Shown piece after piece: positions 25,487 through 36,630 of a stretch of DNA of 64,000 bases. Where the stretch lies: the NCBI RefSeq assembly GCF_010977575.1, contig NZ_CP048812.1, forward strand, positions 62,001-126,000, given 5' to 3'. Each line of letters opens with the position of its first letter. Within the stretch, counting starts at the first letter, position 1. The notes under the pieces were generated by a model. That model saw only the letters and a list, made by a program, of their open reading frames with translations, was not told the origin of the DNA and did no database searches. Source of the DNA: Halomonas socia. Lineage in GTDB: Bacteria; Pseudomonadota; Gammaproteobacteria; Pseudomonadales; Halomonadaceae. The position numbers were made by a program, and so were the translations under genes.

Positions 25487-26407
25487 CTACTCATTCGATG
25501 GCGTCGAATCGACGCGGCTCTCGCAGCAGCTGGCAACGGCCTGGCTCAGGGCATCGGCCATGGCGTGGGCGGCGGGACCTGCGCGGTCACGATCGCGATA
25601 GATCAACTGCATCGGCACCTCGCGAATACCGCCGGCGCTTAGCGGCAGCGGCATCAGGGTGCCGCGCTCCAGTGACTGGTGGATGCGCGTCTCCGGCACC
25701 CAGGCAAAGCCCAGGCCGCGCTCGAGCATGTCCACTGAGGTATCGAGATGGCTCAGCGTCCAGCGCTGCTCGGCCTTGAGCCAGCCGGCATCCATCGACT
25801 GGCGCTGGGCCGAGTCGCGCACCACCAGTTGGCGATGTTGCTTGAGATCGCGCAGATCCAAAGGCCGGCCAAGCCGGTGCAGCGGATGCTCGGGGTGTGC
25901 CACGGCAATGAAGCGTACCGTCACCAGCGGTTCGCCGAGAAACCCCTGGGCCGCCAGCCCCGAGGCCACCAGATCGGCGCGGCCATCGTAGAGCATTTCG
26001 ATCCCGCCATTGAGCACCGTCTCGTGAAGCTGTACGCGCACCCCGGGGTAGCGGGACGAAAAGGCATCCAGCGCTTGGGCCAGGGCATCCGGCGGAAACA
26101 GCTGGTCGATGGCCAGCACGATCTCCGCCTCGAGCCCCGCGGCCAGGCTTTCGGCCACCTCTTCGAGCGCCTCGGCGCTCTCGATCAACTGACGGGCACG
26201 CCGCAACAGCAGCTCGCCGGCCTCGGTCAGCCGCACCTGGCGGCCTACCGGCTCCAGCACCTTGACGCCGAGCTGCTCCTCGAGCTTGTGCACGGCATGA
26301 TTGAGCGTCGAGGGGCTCTTGTGCACCGCCTCGGAGGCGCGCACGAAGCCGCCATGGTCGACCACGGCCGCCAGCATCTGCCACTGCGATAGGGTCACAC
26401 GGGACAT
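25487..26407 (-). CDS. LysR-family transcriptional regulator
   Basis: This 306-residue regulator has a winged helix-turn-helix (residues 1-62, LSQWQMLAAVVDHGGFVRAS and SPSTLNHAVHKLEEQLG) and a type 2 periplasmic-binding effector domain from about residue 88. The MSRVTLSQ start at 26407 has GAGGAA upstream. It is divergent from the pirin gene with 108 bases between them, the usual layout for a LysR target. Effector unknown. Confidence 0.9.
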   Translation of the reverse strand: MSRVTLSQWQMLAAVVDHGGFVRASEAVHKSPSTLNHAVHKLEEQLGVKVLEPVGRQVRLTEAGELLLRRARQLIESAEALEEVAESLAAGLEAEIVLAIDQLFPPDALAQALDAFSSRYPGVRVQLHETVLNGGIEMLYDGRADLVASGLAAQGFLGEPLVTVRFIAVAHPEHPLHRLGRPLDLRDLKQHRQLVVRDSAQRQSMDAGWLKAEQRWTLSHLDTSVDMLERGLGFAWVPETRIHQSLERGTLMPLPLSAGGIREVPMQLIYRDRDRAGPAAHAMADALSQAVASCCESRVDSTPSNE

Positions 26408-26515
26408 TTCGAATTCCTCGAACAGTTGCAGCAAAACTATGCGCTTCTGATGCCGCCTGTCCATCATCGATAATAGCGGGCATAGGTACCAACCCTTTCT
26501 CCAAGGAGATACGCC

Positions 26516-27364
26516 ATGACCCACTCCCCTGTTCGCCAAGTCGTCTCGGTGGTACGCAGTCAACCCAGCCAGGATGGCGACGGCGTCAAGATCAAGCGCA
26601 TCCATGATTTCGGCGGCGGCATCGATCCTTTCCTGATGCTCGACGAGCTCGGTTCCGATCAAACGGACGATTATATCGGTGGTTTTCCGCCCCACCCGCA
26701 CCGCGGCATTCAGACCCTGACCTACGTGATTCACGGCGGCCTGACCCATGAAGACCATATGGGGCATTCCAGCACCATCAACGCCGGCGATGCCCAGTGG
26801 ATGCATACCGGACGAGGCATCGTGCACTCGGAAATGCCGCTGACCGACCATCACGGCCTGCACGCCTTTCAGCTATGGCTGAGCCTGGCGGCCAAGGACA
26901 AACTCAGCGAGGCCACCTATCGCGACGTGCGGGCAACCGAGATACCACACCTGCAGGGCGAAGGTGCCAAACTGATTGCCCTCGGCGGCAAATGGCACGC
27001 TATCGAGCCACAACAGGACGTTGCGGGCCCGCTGGATGCACTGGCCGGTGATGGTGGCGTCGCCCATGTAATTCTCGAACCAGTTGGGCGACTACTGCTC
27101 CAGCAGGAGTCACCGATGCTTGCCGTCTATGTCTTCGCCGGCGAGCTCGAGATCGGCGAGCAGCGCATCCCAGCGGGCCACCTGGTTCGACTGGGTGACG
27201 GGCAGCAACTGCCACTCTCGAGTGAGGCCGGCGCCCAGGCACTGCTCCTCTCCGGCACGCCGCATCGAGAGCCGATCGCCCACTACGGCCCCTTCGTCAT
27301 GAACACCCAAGATGAGCTCGAACAGGCCTTGAACGACTACCGAAGCGGCAGACTGACAGGATAA
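26516..27364 (+). CDS. pirin family protein
   Basis: This 282-residue bicupin carries the pirin signature in its N-terminal half: metal ligands in FPPHPHRGIQTLTYVI and the TGRGIVHSEMP segment with a further His and Glu. Pirins bind Fe and some have quercetin 2,3-dioxygenase activity; cellular roles are uncertain. AAGGAG precedes the ATG. The divergent LysR gene probably controls it. Confidence 0.92.
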   Translation: MTHSPVRQVVSVVRSQPSQDGDGVKIKRIHDFGGGIDPFLMLDELGSDQTDDYIGGFPPHPHRGIQTLTYVIHGGLTHEDHMGHSSTINAGDAQWMHTGRGIVHSEMPLTDHHGLHAFQLWLSLAAKDKLSEATYRDVRATEIPHLQGEGAKLIALGGKWHAIEPQQDVAGPLDALAGDGGVAHVILEPVGRLLLQQESPMLAVYVFAGELEIGEQRIPAGHLVRLGDGQQLPLSSEAGAQALLLSGTPHREPIAHYGPFVMNTQDELEQALNDYRSGRLTG

Positions 27365-27489
27365 TCCACTTGAGTTGTTGCCCAGCGAACGCGCGCACAC
27401 AGATAAAAATGCTGTAACGCTGGGCATTTCCAGCATGACCCACCGCCAGACCTAAGTCGAACAGCGCTTCCAAACCGTGATCAAAAAGG

Positions 27490-27505
27490 CTGTATGAACA
27501 TACAG
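27490..27505. promoter_or_regulatory. SOS-box-like dyad CTGTATGAACATACAG
   Basis: The sequence fits the LexA core CTGT-N8-ACAG and has seven-base perfect arms around a central AA. It lies 75 bases before the M23 peptidase start codon. The outer TA pairs of the 20-mer consensus are absent (flanks GG and AC). Binding is unproven. Confidence 0.4.
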
Positions 27506-27580
27506 ACTAGGCATCTCAACCGCCTTGGGGTAAGGTTCTCGTGCCTTTTTACGTTCATCTAACAAGTCACGGCCTTTATC

Positions 27581-29341
27581 ATGTTGCGAATTCTTCATTC
27601 GCTGCCCCGCACGCACAAGTTACTTTTACTGCCCGTTGCCACCATGGTTACTGTGCTGGGTACGCAAAAAATCATCGGCGCTTTCGACAGCACTAGTGAA
27701 AGCCCTGTTGCCGCTTCACCGATTCATATTCCCCTCGATTCCAACACAAACCGCGACACCGACACCCTCGAATTCGAGCGTAGTGCCGTGTCAGAAGCAG
27801 TGGAAATGGCCAGCAATGCGCTGGACGCCACCCGCCAGTACGTGCCGATTGCCGAACTGGCTGCCCAGGAAATCGTTGACATCGACGTGCTCTCCACGGC
27901 ACATGCCAGCGATGAACAGATGCCGGTTGTCGCGCTCACCCCCGGGTCGAGCAACGCCGACGACGAGCAACAGTACAGCGACTCGCCGGCAACCATCGAT
28001 ACCGATGTCCTGCATCTCGCCCTGCACCTTCCCGAGCTGGGCCAGACCGACGACCTCGAACAGGTCGGCGACTCCTTGCAGGACAGCGGATTCGACGACG
28101 AAGCGATGGCGTCGTACACCTCCTACGACGACTATCTCGACGGCCCCTTGGTACTGTTCGATGACGGCGAGGTGTTTCTTGACGAAGAGCTGATTGCCGA
28201 ACAGACCTATGTGCCCGAGTGGGAAACCTATACGGTGCAGCAAGGCGATACTTTTGCCGTCATGGCGCAGCAGACGCTGGGTCTCGGCTATAGCGAAGTG
28301 CTGCAACTGCTCGACAAGATGCCCGACCGCAATGTCCTGACCCGTTGGCGGGCCGGGCATAATTTCGACTACCAGCTCGACGAAGACGGGCAACTCCTGG
28401 CGCTGCGCGTGATGAAGAATCCGCGCAGCGGCTTCTTGATAGAGCGCGACCCCGACACCGCGTTCGAGGTATCGAGCATCGAGAAAGCCGGCGAACCCAC
28501 CCAGCGGCTGTTTGCCGGCACCGTCAGCGGCAGCTTCGGGCGCTCCGCCGAGGCCACCGGGCTTTCCGCTTCCGAAGTCGCCCAGCTCAGCAATTTGCTG
28601 GAGAAGAAACTCGACTTCCGCCGCGACACCCGTCGCGGTGATCGTTTCCAGGTGCTGGTAGAGTCCGACCTGATCGATGGCCAGAGTCTCGACTCCCGTG
28701 TGCTCGCGGTAAAATACGAAGGCGCACGGATGGACCTGACGGTCATCCGTAATAGCTCCGACAGCCGCTTTTACACGCCGGAAGGTTACAGCCTCGACCC
28801 TGCCTTCGAGCGCCACCCCTTCAACGGCAGCTATCGCATGAGCTCATCGTTCAACCTGCGCCGCAAGCATCCGGTCACCGGCCGCGTCAGCCCCCACTAC
28901 GGTACCGACTGGGCGATGCCGATCGGTACTTCGATCAATGCGCCCGCCGACGGTCGCGTGGAGAAGGTCGGCAATCACCCGCTGGCCGGCCGCTTCATCG
29001 TGGTACGCCACGACAACGGCTACCGCACCCGCTACCTGCACCTCTCCCAGCCGCTGGTCGGCCGCGGCGATCGCGTCAACATGGGCGAAGCGATTGCCAA
29101 GTCGGGCAACACCGGACGCAGCACCGGCCCGCACCTGCACTACGAGGTGATCGTCAACGGCAACCAGGTCGACCCGATGCGCGTCGACCTGCCCGAGAAC
29201 CAGAGCCTCGAAGGTGATGCCCTGGCCGCCTTCCAGCGCGAGTCCGAGCGCCTGCTGGCGACCCTCGAAAGCGGCGAGACCGGCACCGTCATCGCCAGCA
29301 CCGGCGAGCCTGAGCCGCGCCGCCCTGGCGACGATAGCTAG
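27581..29341 (+). CDS. M23-family murein DD-endopeptidase (MepM-like)
   Basis: This 586-residue envelope protein probably cleaves peptidoglycan cross-links. Residues 13-32 form an N-terminal membrane anchor or uncleaved signal. Residues 45-200 are acidic and low in conservation. A LysM/OapA-like domain starts near residue 211 (YTVQQGDTFAVMAQQ). The M23 domain covers about 430-530 with zinc ligands in HYGTDW and GPHLHYE plus the HLSQ segment. Length exceeds E. coli MepM (440) mainly through the acidic linker. No clear ribosome site precedes the ATG. An SOS-box-like dyad lies 75 bases upstream. Confidence 0.88.
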   Translation: MLRILHSLPRTHKLLLLPVATMVTVLGTQKIIGAFDSTSESPVAASPIHIPLDSNTNRDTDTLEFERSAVSEAVEMASNALDATRQYVPIAELAAQEIVDIDVLSTAHASDEQMPVVALTPGSSNADDEQQYSDSPATIDTDVLHLALHLPELGQTDDLEQVGDSLQDSGFDDEAMASYTSYDDYLDGPLVLFDDGEVFLDEELIAEQTYVPEWETYTVQQGDTFAVMAQQTLGLGYSEVLQLLDKMPDRNVLTRWRAGHNFDYQLDEDGQLLALRVMKNPRSGFLIERDPDTAFEVSSIEKAGEPTQRLFAGTVSGSFGRSAEATGLSASEVAQLSNLLEKKLDFRRDTRRGDRFQVLVESDLIDGQSLDSRVLAVKYEGARMDLTVIRNSSDSRFYTPEGYSLDPAFERHPFNGSYRMSSSFNLRRKHPVTGRVSPHYGTDWAMPIGTSINAPADGRVEKVGNHPLAGRFIVVRHDNGYRTRYLHLSQPLVGRGDRVNMGEAIAKSGNTGRSTGPHLHYEVIVNGNQVDPMRVDLPENQSLEGDALAAFQRESERLLATLESGETGTVIASTGEPEPRRPGDDS

Positions 29342-29357
29342 GCTACCGTGCTTGACG

Positions 29358-29393
29358 CCACGACGCCCCGCTCTGCGGGGCGTCGTGGTTTCT
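29358..29393 (+). terminator. intrinsic terminator after the M23 gene
   Basis: A 13-bp perfect GC-rich stem (29358-29370 with 29376-29388) with a CTCTG loop is followed by TTTCT. It ends immediately before the convergent NCS1 gene. Confidence 0.88.
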
Positions 29394-30639
29394 AGGCCTT
29401 GGCAGGAAGCGTCGCAGTGCCGAAGCGCAGCAGTAGCACATAGCTGAACACGGCCACCAGCACTCCCACCAGCGGCGGCAGCAGCGGCGAGAGATAGGCG
29501 GCCAGCGAGCCCAAGGCATAGGCCAGCAGCCCCACCCAGTGAAAGGCCGGCAGATTCGCTGACTCGAGAGACGGATAGCGCCCCTTATGGCGCAGCCAGA
29601 AATCGGCCATGATCACGCCGCCGATCGGCGGGATGAAGGTGCCCAGCAGCACCAGATAGGGAATCAGCAAGTCGTACATGCCGCCGACCGCCAGCAGCGT
29701 ACCGATAGCCGCACCGACCACGGTCACCAGCCGTCGGCGGGGCGTGCGCAGCAGGTTGCAACCGGCCACGGCGAAGTTGTAGATGGTGTTGTCCTGGGTG
29801 GTCCAGATATTGAGGAACAGCATCAACACCGCCAGCACTACGAACCCTTGCGCCAGCATCACGTCGACGATGTCCGCCTGCTGATAGATCAGCGCGCCCA
29901 GCGCACCGGTGAGTACCATCAGCCCGTTGCCGACACAGAAGGCCGCCAGGGTAGCGATCACCGCGACCTTCGGCGAGCGCGCGAAGCGGCTCCAGTTGGT
30001 GGCCTGGGTCCCGCCACTCACGAAGGTACCGATGATCACCGTGACGGCAGCGGCAAAGCTCATGCTATCAGTGGGCGTCTGGCCTAACAGGCCGGTCAAC
30101 CCGCCGATATCGTGCATGCCGGTATAGAGGCTGATCAGGATGAACAGCAGCATGGCCGGCACGGCAAAACGCGACAGCCAGTCGAGACCGCGATAGCCGA
30201 TCATCGCGGTAATGCAGAAGGCCATGCCGAACACCACCATGAGCGGAATTTCTAGCCAGCCGGGCAGGTTAGTGGTTTGCACCAGGATTACCGCGATGGT
30301 GGCCGTCCCCCAGGCGTACCAGCCGATCTGGGTGAAGCCGAGCAGCAAATCGGAGAGCTTGCTGCCAATCTCGCCGAAGCAGAAGCGTCCCATCAGCACC
30401 GAGTTGAGGCCACTGCGACAGGCGATATACGCCAGTGCCGCGGCATAGCCTCCAAGCAGCAGGTTGCCGACGGTAATCACCCACAGCAGCTCGCCAAAGG
30501 TGAACGCCGTGCCCAGCGAGCCACCCGCCCACATCGTCGCCGTAAAGAAGGTAAAGCCCAGCAGCACCATGGTCGTCGAGAGCAGTCCTTTGCGACGACT
30601 TGCCGGTACGGCGCTGAGCGGATAATCGGATGTTTTCAT
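29392..30639 (-). CDS. codB: NCS1-family cytosine/purine permease (CodB-like)
   Basis: This 415-residue membrane protein has about 12 hydrophobic helices and NCS1/CodB features: FTFGELLWVITVGNLLLGGYAA, FCFGEIGSKLSDLLLGFTQIGWY and NIWTTQDNTIYNFAVAGCN. It imports a nucleobase with a cation. GGAG lies upstream of the ATG. It follows the second NCS1 gene on the same strand after 108 bases and belongs with the pyrimidine catabolic locus. Cytosine is the family default; uracil, thymine or a hydantoin is possible here, and no cytosine deaminase is in the window. Confidence 0.85.
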   Translation of the reverse strand: MKTSDYPLSAVPASRRKGLLSTTMVLLGFTFFTATMWAGGSLGTAFTFGELLWVITVGNLLLGGYAAALAYIACRSGLNSVLMGRFCFGEIGSKLSDLLLGFTQIGWYAWGTATIAVILVQTTNLPGWLEIPLMVVFGMAFCITAMIGYRGLDWLSRFAVPAMLLFILISLYTGMHDIGGLTGLLGQTPTDSMSFAAAVTVIIGTFVSGGTQATNWSRFARSPKVAVIATLAAFCVGNGLMVLTGALGALIYQQADIVDVMLAQGFVVLAVLMLFLNIWTTQDNTIYNFAVAGCNLLRTPRRRLVTVVGAAIGTLLAVGGMYDLLIPYLVLLGTFIPPIGGVIMADFWLRHKGRYPSLESANLPAFHWVGLLAYALGSLAAYLSPLLPPLVGVLVAVFSYVLLLRFGTATLPAKA

Positions 30640-30747
30640 TGTTAGCTCCGGAAGGGATGGAATGCCCCGTCTAGCGGGAAGGCCGACGCGACAGCGCCCC
30701 GGCGCTGATGGCCGGGGCGCGGCGCGTGCATCGCTCGAATGACGCTA

Positions 30748-32259
30748 TCAGGGCATGCGCTCGGGCTCGATGGCCGCTGCCGTCGCCGAGACGTTCACCG
30801 GCGACATCACTTGGCTTGCCACATAGTAGATGACTGCACCCAAGGCCGAGCCGGTGAACCAGCCGTAGTCGTAGAACCAGTACATGGTGCCGGTCAGCAG
30901 CGATACCACGGTCAGTGCGACGGGAATACCGAAGGCGACGAAGCCAGGCCAGTTGACCGCCGGATAAGCGCGCCCATCCTGATACAGGCTCGGCACATCG
31001 AGCCGCTGGCGCTTGATCAGGAAGTAGTCCACCGCCATGATCCCGGCGATGGGCCCCAGCAGGCTCGAATAGCCCAGCAGCCAGTTGGAGTACATCTGCT
31101 CGAGCGACACCCCGGAGGTAATTACTCCGGCCTTCTGCAGCAAGTCATAGCCCATCAGCAAGACCCCCACGGCGCCGGTGATCAACACACCGCGGGTCTG
31201 GTCGACCAGCTTGGGCGCCACGTTCTGGAAGTCGTTGGTCGGCGATACGATATTGGCGGCAGTATTGGTCGAGATGGTCGCAATGATGATCAGCAGCATG
31301 GCAAGGGCAACCCAGAAGGGGTTGTCGATCATGCCGATCAGGCTCACCGGGTCGGCCACGGTCTGCCCCACCAGCGACTCGGACGCGGCCGTCATCACCA
31401 CCCCGAGGGCAGCGAAGAAGAACATGGTCAGGGGCAGGCCCAGCACCTGGCCGACGATCTGGTCCTTCTGGCTCTTGGCGAAGCGGCTGAAGTCGGGAAT
31501 GTTGAGCGACAGCGTCGCCCAGAAACCCACCATCGCAGTCAGCCCGGCGAAGAAGTAGCCATACACCGGCGCCCCTTCCGGGCGCGACGGTGGCTGAGCC
31601 AGCAGCTCGGTCATCGACATGTGCGGCCAGGCCCAGAACATCAGGCCTATGGCTACCGCCAGCAGCAGCGGCGCGGCCAGTGTCTCGAGCCACTTGATCG
31701 ACTCGGCGCCGCGAATCACCACGTACAGGTTCATGGCCCCGAAGACGAAGAAGCCGATCACCTCACCCAGGCCACCCAGCGCCTGCCACGGCGGAAAGAT
31801 CGTCGCCAGCAGCAAGTGGATGGCCAGCCCACCGAACATGGTCTGCACCCCGAACCAGCCGCAGCCCACCAATGCCCGCACCAGGCACGGCACATTCGAT
31901 CCCAGGATGCCGAACGATGAGCGCAGCACTACCGGAAACGGAATACCGAACTTGGTGCCGGGAAAGGCGTTCAGCGTGAGCGGTATCAGTACCACCACGT
32001 TGGCCAGCAGGATCGCAAACAATGCCTCGCCGACACTCAGGCCGAAATAGGCGGTGAGCACCCCGCCCAGGGTATAGGTCGGCACGCAGATCGACATGCC
32101 CACCCACAGGGCGGCCACGTTCCATTTCGACCAGGTGCGTTCATGAGCCTTGGTCGGCGCGATATCAGCATTGAAACGTGGACTATCGCGGACGTCATCG
32201 CCCTCCTCGAGCTCGATCAATCCTTGCCTATCCACCATCCTCGATGCCTTGACGGTCAT
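30748..32259 (-). CDS. NCS1-family allantoin/uracil/hydantoin-type permease
   Basis: This 503-residue protein with about 12 helices belongs to the NCS1 group containing hydantoin, allantoin and uracil carriers. Markers include WSKWNVAALWVGMSICVPTYTLGG, GIPFPVVLRSSFGI, WFGVQTMFGG, SLNIPDFSRFAKS and NTAANIVSPTNDF. The MTVKASRM start at 32259 has a GAGGAGA site; an in-frame extension to 32346 is not conserved in type. It is divergent from the beta-ureidopropionase gene, so uracil or thymine is the most likely cargo. Confidence 0.87.
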   Translation of the reverse strand: MTVKASRMVDRQGLIELEEGDDVRDSPRFNADIAPTKAHERTWSKWNVAALWVGMSICVPTYTLGGVLTAYFGLSVGEALFAILLANVVVLIPLTLNAFPGTKFGIPFPVVLRSSFGILGSNVPCLVRALVGCGWFGVQTMFGGLAIHLLLATIFPPWQALGGLGEVIGFFVFGAMNLYVVIRGAESIKWLETLAAPLLLAVAIGLMFWAWPHMSMTELLAQPPSRPEGAPVYGYFFAGLTAMVGFWATLSLNIPDFSRFAKSQKDQIVGQVLGLPLTMFFFAALGVVMTAASESLVGQTVADPVSLIGMIDNPFWVALAMLLIIIATISTNTAANIVSPTNDFQNVAPKLVDQTRGVLITGAVGVLLMGYDLLQKAGVITSGVSLEQMYSNWLLGYSSLLGPIAGIMAVDYFLIKRQRLDVPSLYQDGRAYPAVNWPGFVAFGIPVALTVVSLLTGTMYWFYDYGWFTGSALGAVIYYVASQVMSPVNVSATAAAIEPERMP

Positions 32260-32876
32260 TGTTGTTCTCCTCGTCACTCGTGTCGTCACAACGCCTGGCG
32301 GCGCACGTGTCAGATGCAACGCAATAAGCGTGCCCAGTTGCGCCATTGGCGACGCATGACGACACTGCCGGTCTCGCCCCGGGGCATGCCTACTGCCATC
32401 AACTCAATGATTTTTGTGAAAAACTGTCCTAACAGACAGCTTAATTAGCGTCATTTCAGCGAAAGGAAAAGCCGACTTCCTTGCCATCACCCTTACGCTT
32501 CATGACAGGCTAGTCAGTTTTCATAATGGTTCAAGGTTCATTAACGAGCTAACAAAAAACCCTCAGATATACGACACAAGTAATTGTTAATTATAGATTA
32601 TTTATAAAAGGCATTGCTCGCCATTATGGTGCAGCGAATCACCAAAATGGGGATGTCGCCGCACAGAATAATAAATACAACTTTTAATACAACAACTTAT
32701 ACATAAGCTGTCCAGGCGGGTAAAAAGTTCTTGCAGGAACCTGGCAATGGCGACTAGCTTAAAAAACTGTCTAACGAGTCAACTTTATTGACAGCCTAGA
32801 TCGTGCCTTGGACCCTTCCCGCACCACCACGGCAGGGAAGTTGTCCTGACAACAAACACAAGATGAGTGAAATGCC
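32260..32876. promoter_or_regulatory. 617-base AT-rich divergent control region of pyrimidine genes
   Basis: No gene is seen. The middle (about 32520-32710) is markedly AT-rich, unlike its surroundings. Dyads include CTGTCCTAACAGACAG (32424-32439), in which CTGT-N4-ACAG and CTGTC-N6-GACAG overlap; GTTCTTGCAGGAAC (32727-32740); and CTGTC (32767) with GACAG (32790). The string AACTGTC followed by CTAAC or TAAC occurs at both ends. These are candidate sites for the RutR-like TetR regulator at 38952; this is inference. Confidence 0.5.
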
Positions 32877-35208
<2,332 letters not shown>

Positions 35209-35238
35209 CCAGGCCCACAACAACAACGAGGTATTACC

Positions 35239-36630
35239 GTGAAACATGACCTGACCCACCTGCCCCGGGCCGGCGATGCCGTCGCCGGCCGCCCGGGCGC
35301 GTCGCCCCAGGCGCTGGAGGCCAACTTCAGCGACCTGCATCCGCCGCTGACCCAGCGCCAGGCGCTGATCGAGAGCCAGCGATGCCTGTACTGCTACGAC
35401 GCCCCCTGCGTCGAGGCGTGCCCGTCGGATATCGACATTCCGCGCTTCATCCGCCAGATCAGCGAGCAGAATATCGACGGCGCCGCGCACACCATCCTCG
35501 AACAGAACATCCTCGGCGGCAGTTGTGCCCGGGTCTGCCCTACCGAGATCCTCTGCGAGCAGCGCTGCGTACGCAATCACGATGCCGAGTGCCAGCCGGT
35601 GCTGATCGGCCTGCTGCAGCGCCATGCCACCGACCATGCACACTTCGACGGCCATCCGTTCAAGCGCGCCGCCGATAGCGGCCACCAGGTGGCAGTGGTC
35701 GGGGCCGGGCCGGCAGGGCTGGCCTGCGCCCATCGGCTGGCGATGCTCGGCCACCGGGTCACCGTCTTCGAGGCCGAGACCAAGCCCGGCGGGCTCAACG
35801 AGTACGGCATCGCCCGCTACAAGATGACCGACGACTTCGCACGCAAGGAGGTCGAGTTCCTGCTCGAGATCGGCGGCATCGAGATGCGCTACGGCCAACG
35901 TCTGGGCGACAACCTGCAGTTGGCCCAGCTGCACGCCGACTACGATGGCGTGTTTCTCGGCCTCGGCCTGGGCGCCAGCCGCCGGTTGGGGCTGGCCGGC
36001 GAGGATGCGCCGGGCCTTGCGCCGGCCGTGGACTATATCAAGACACTGCGCCAGACCGACGACCTGACCCAGCTCCCGCTGGCACGCCGCTGCGTGGTGA
36101 TCGGCGCCGGCAACACCGCCATCGACATGGCCACCCAGATGGCACGCCTGGGCGCCGACGAGGTGACGCTGGTCTATCGGCGCGGCGTGGAGGCCATGTC
36201 GGCCACCGGCCATGAGCAGGAGATCGCCAAGGCCAACGGCGTGCGCATGCTGACCTGGGCGACGCCTCGCGAGGTGCTCGTCGACACCGAAGGCCGCGTG
36301 AGCGGCATGCGCTTCGAGAGAACCCGCGAGATCGAGGGGCAACTGCAAGGCACCGGCGAGAGCTTCGAGCTGGCCGCCGATGCGGTGTTCAAGGCTATCG
36401 GCCAGGGCTTCGATGGCGACAGCCTCAGCGACGCCATGGCCAGCGAACTGGCCCGTGACGGCGAGCGCATCCACGTCGACGACGCCTTTCGCACCTCGCT
36501 GCCGCGGGTCTATGCCGGCGGCGACTGTGTCGCACCCGGCCAGGACCTCACCGTCCAGGCCGTGCAGCACGGCAAGCTGGCTGCCCACGCCATTCATCAG
36601 GATCTCTTGGCCAAGCAGGAGGCCGCATGA
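35239..36630 (+). CDS. preT: NAD-dependent dihydropyrimidine dehydrogenase subunit PreT
   Basis: This 463-residue flavoprotein transfers electrons from NADH to PreA. The N-terminus has four-cysteine Fe-S motifs (CLYCYDAPCVEACPSDID and CARVCPTEILCEQRCV). FAD binding is at VVGAGPAGLACAHRLA and NAD binding at VVIGAGNTAIDMA. The start is GTG at 35239 with GAGGT upstream; the nearby ATG at 35245 is out of frame. The stop overlaps preA by four bases (ATGA). Confidence 0.93.
   Translation: MKHDLTHLPRAGDAVAGRPGASPQALEANFSDLHPPLTQRQALIESQRCLYCYDAPCVEACPSDIDIPRFIRQISEQNIDGAAHTILEQNILGGSCARVCPTEILCEQRCVRNHDAECQPVLIGLLQRHATDHAHFDGHPFKRAADSGHQVAVVGAGPAGLACAHRLAMLGHRVTVFEAETKPGGLNEYGIARYKMTDDFARKEVEFLLEIGGIEMRYGQRLGDNLQLAQLHADYDGVFLGLGLGASRRLGLAGEDAPGLAPAVDYIKTLRQTDDLTQLPLARRCVVIGAGNTAIDMATQMARLGADEVTLVYRRGVEAMSATGHEQEIAKANGVRMLTWATPREVLVDTEGRVSGMRFERTREIEGQLQGTGESFELAADAVFKAIGQGFDGDSLSDAMASELARDGERIHVDDAFRTSLPRVYAGGDCVAPGQDLTVQAVQHGKLAAHAIHQDLLAKQEAA

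Noticed and set aside
32424-32439. CTGTCCTAACAGACAG as a LexA box
   Set aside because: It fits CTGT-N8-ACAG, but its centre is not AT-rich, it contains better shorter dyads and it lies between pyrimidine genes. It shows that this pattern alone is weak evidence, which also tempers the 27490 site.
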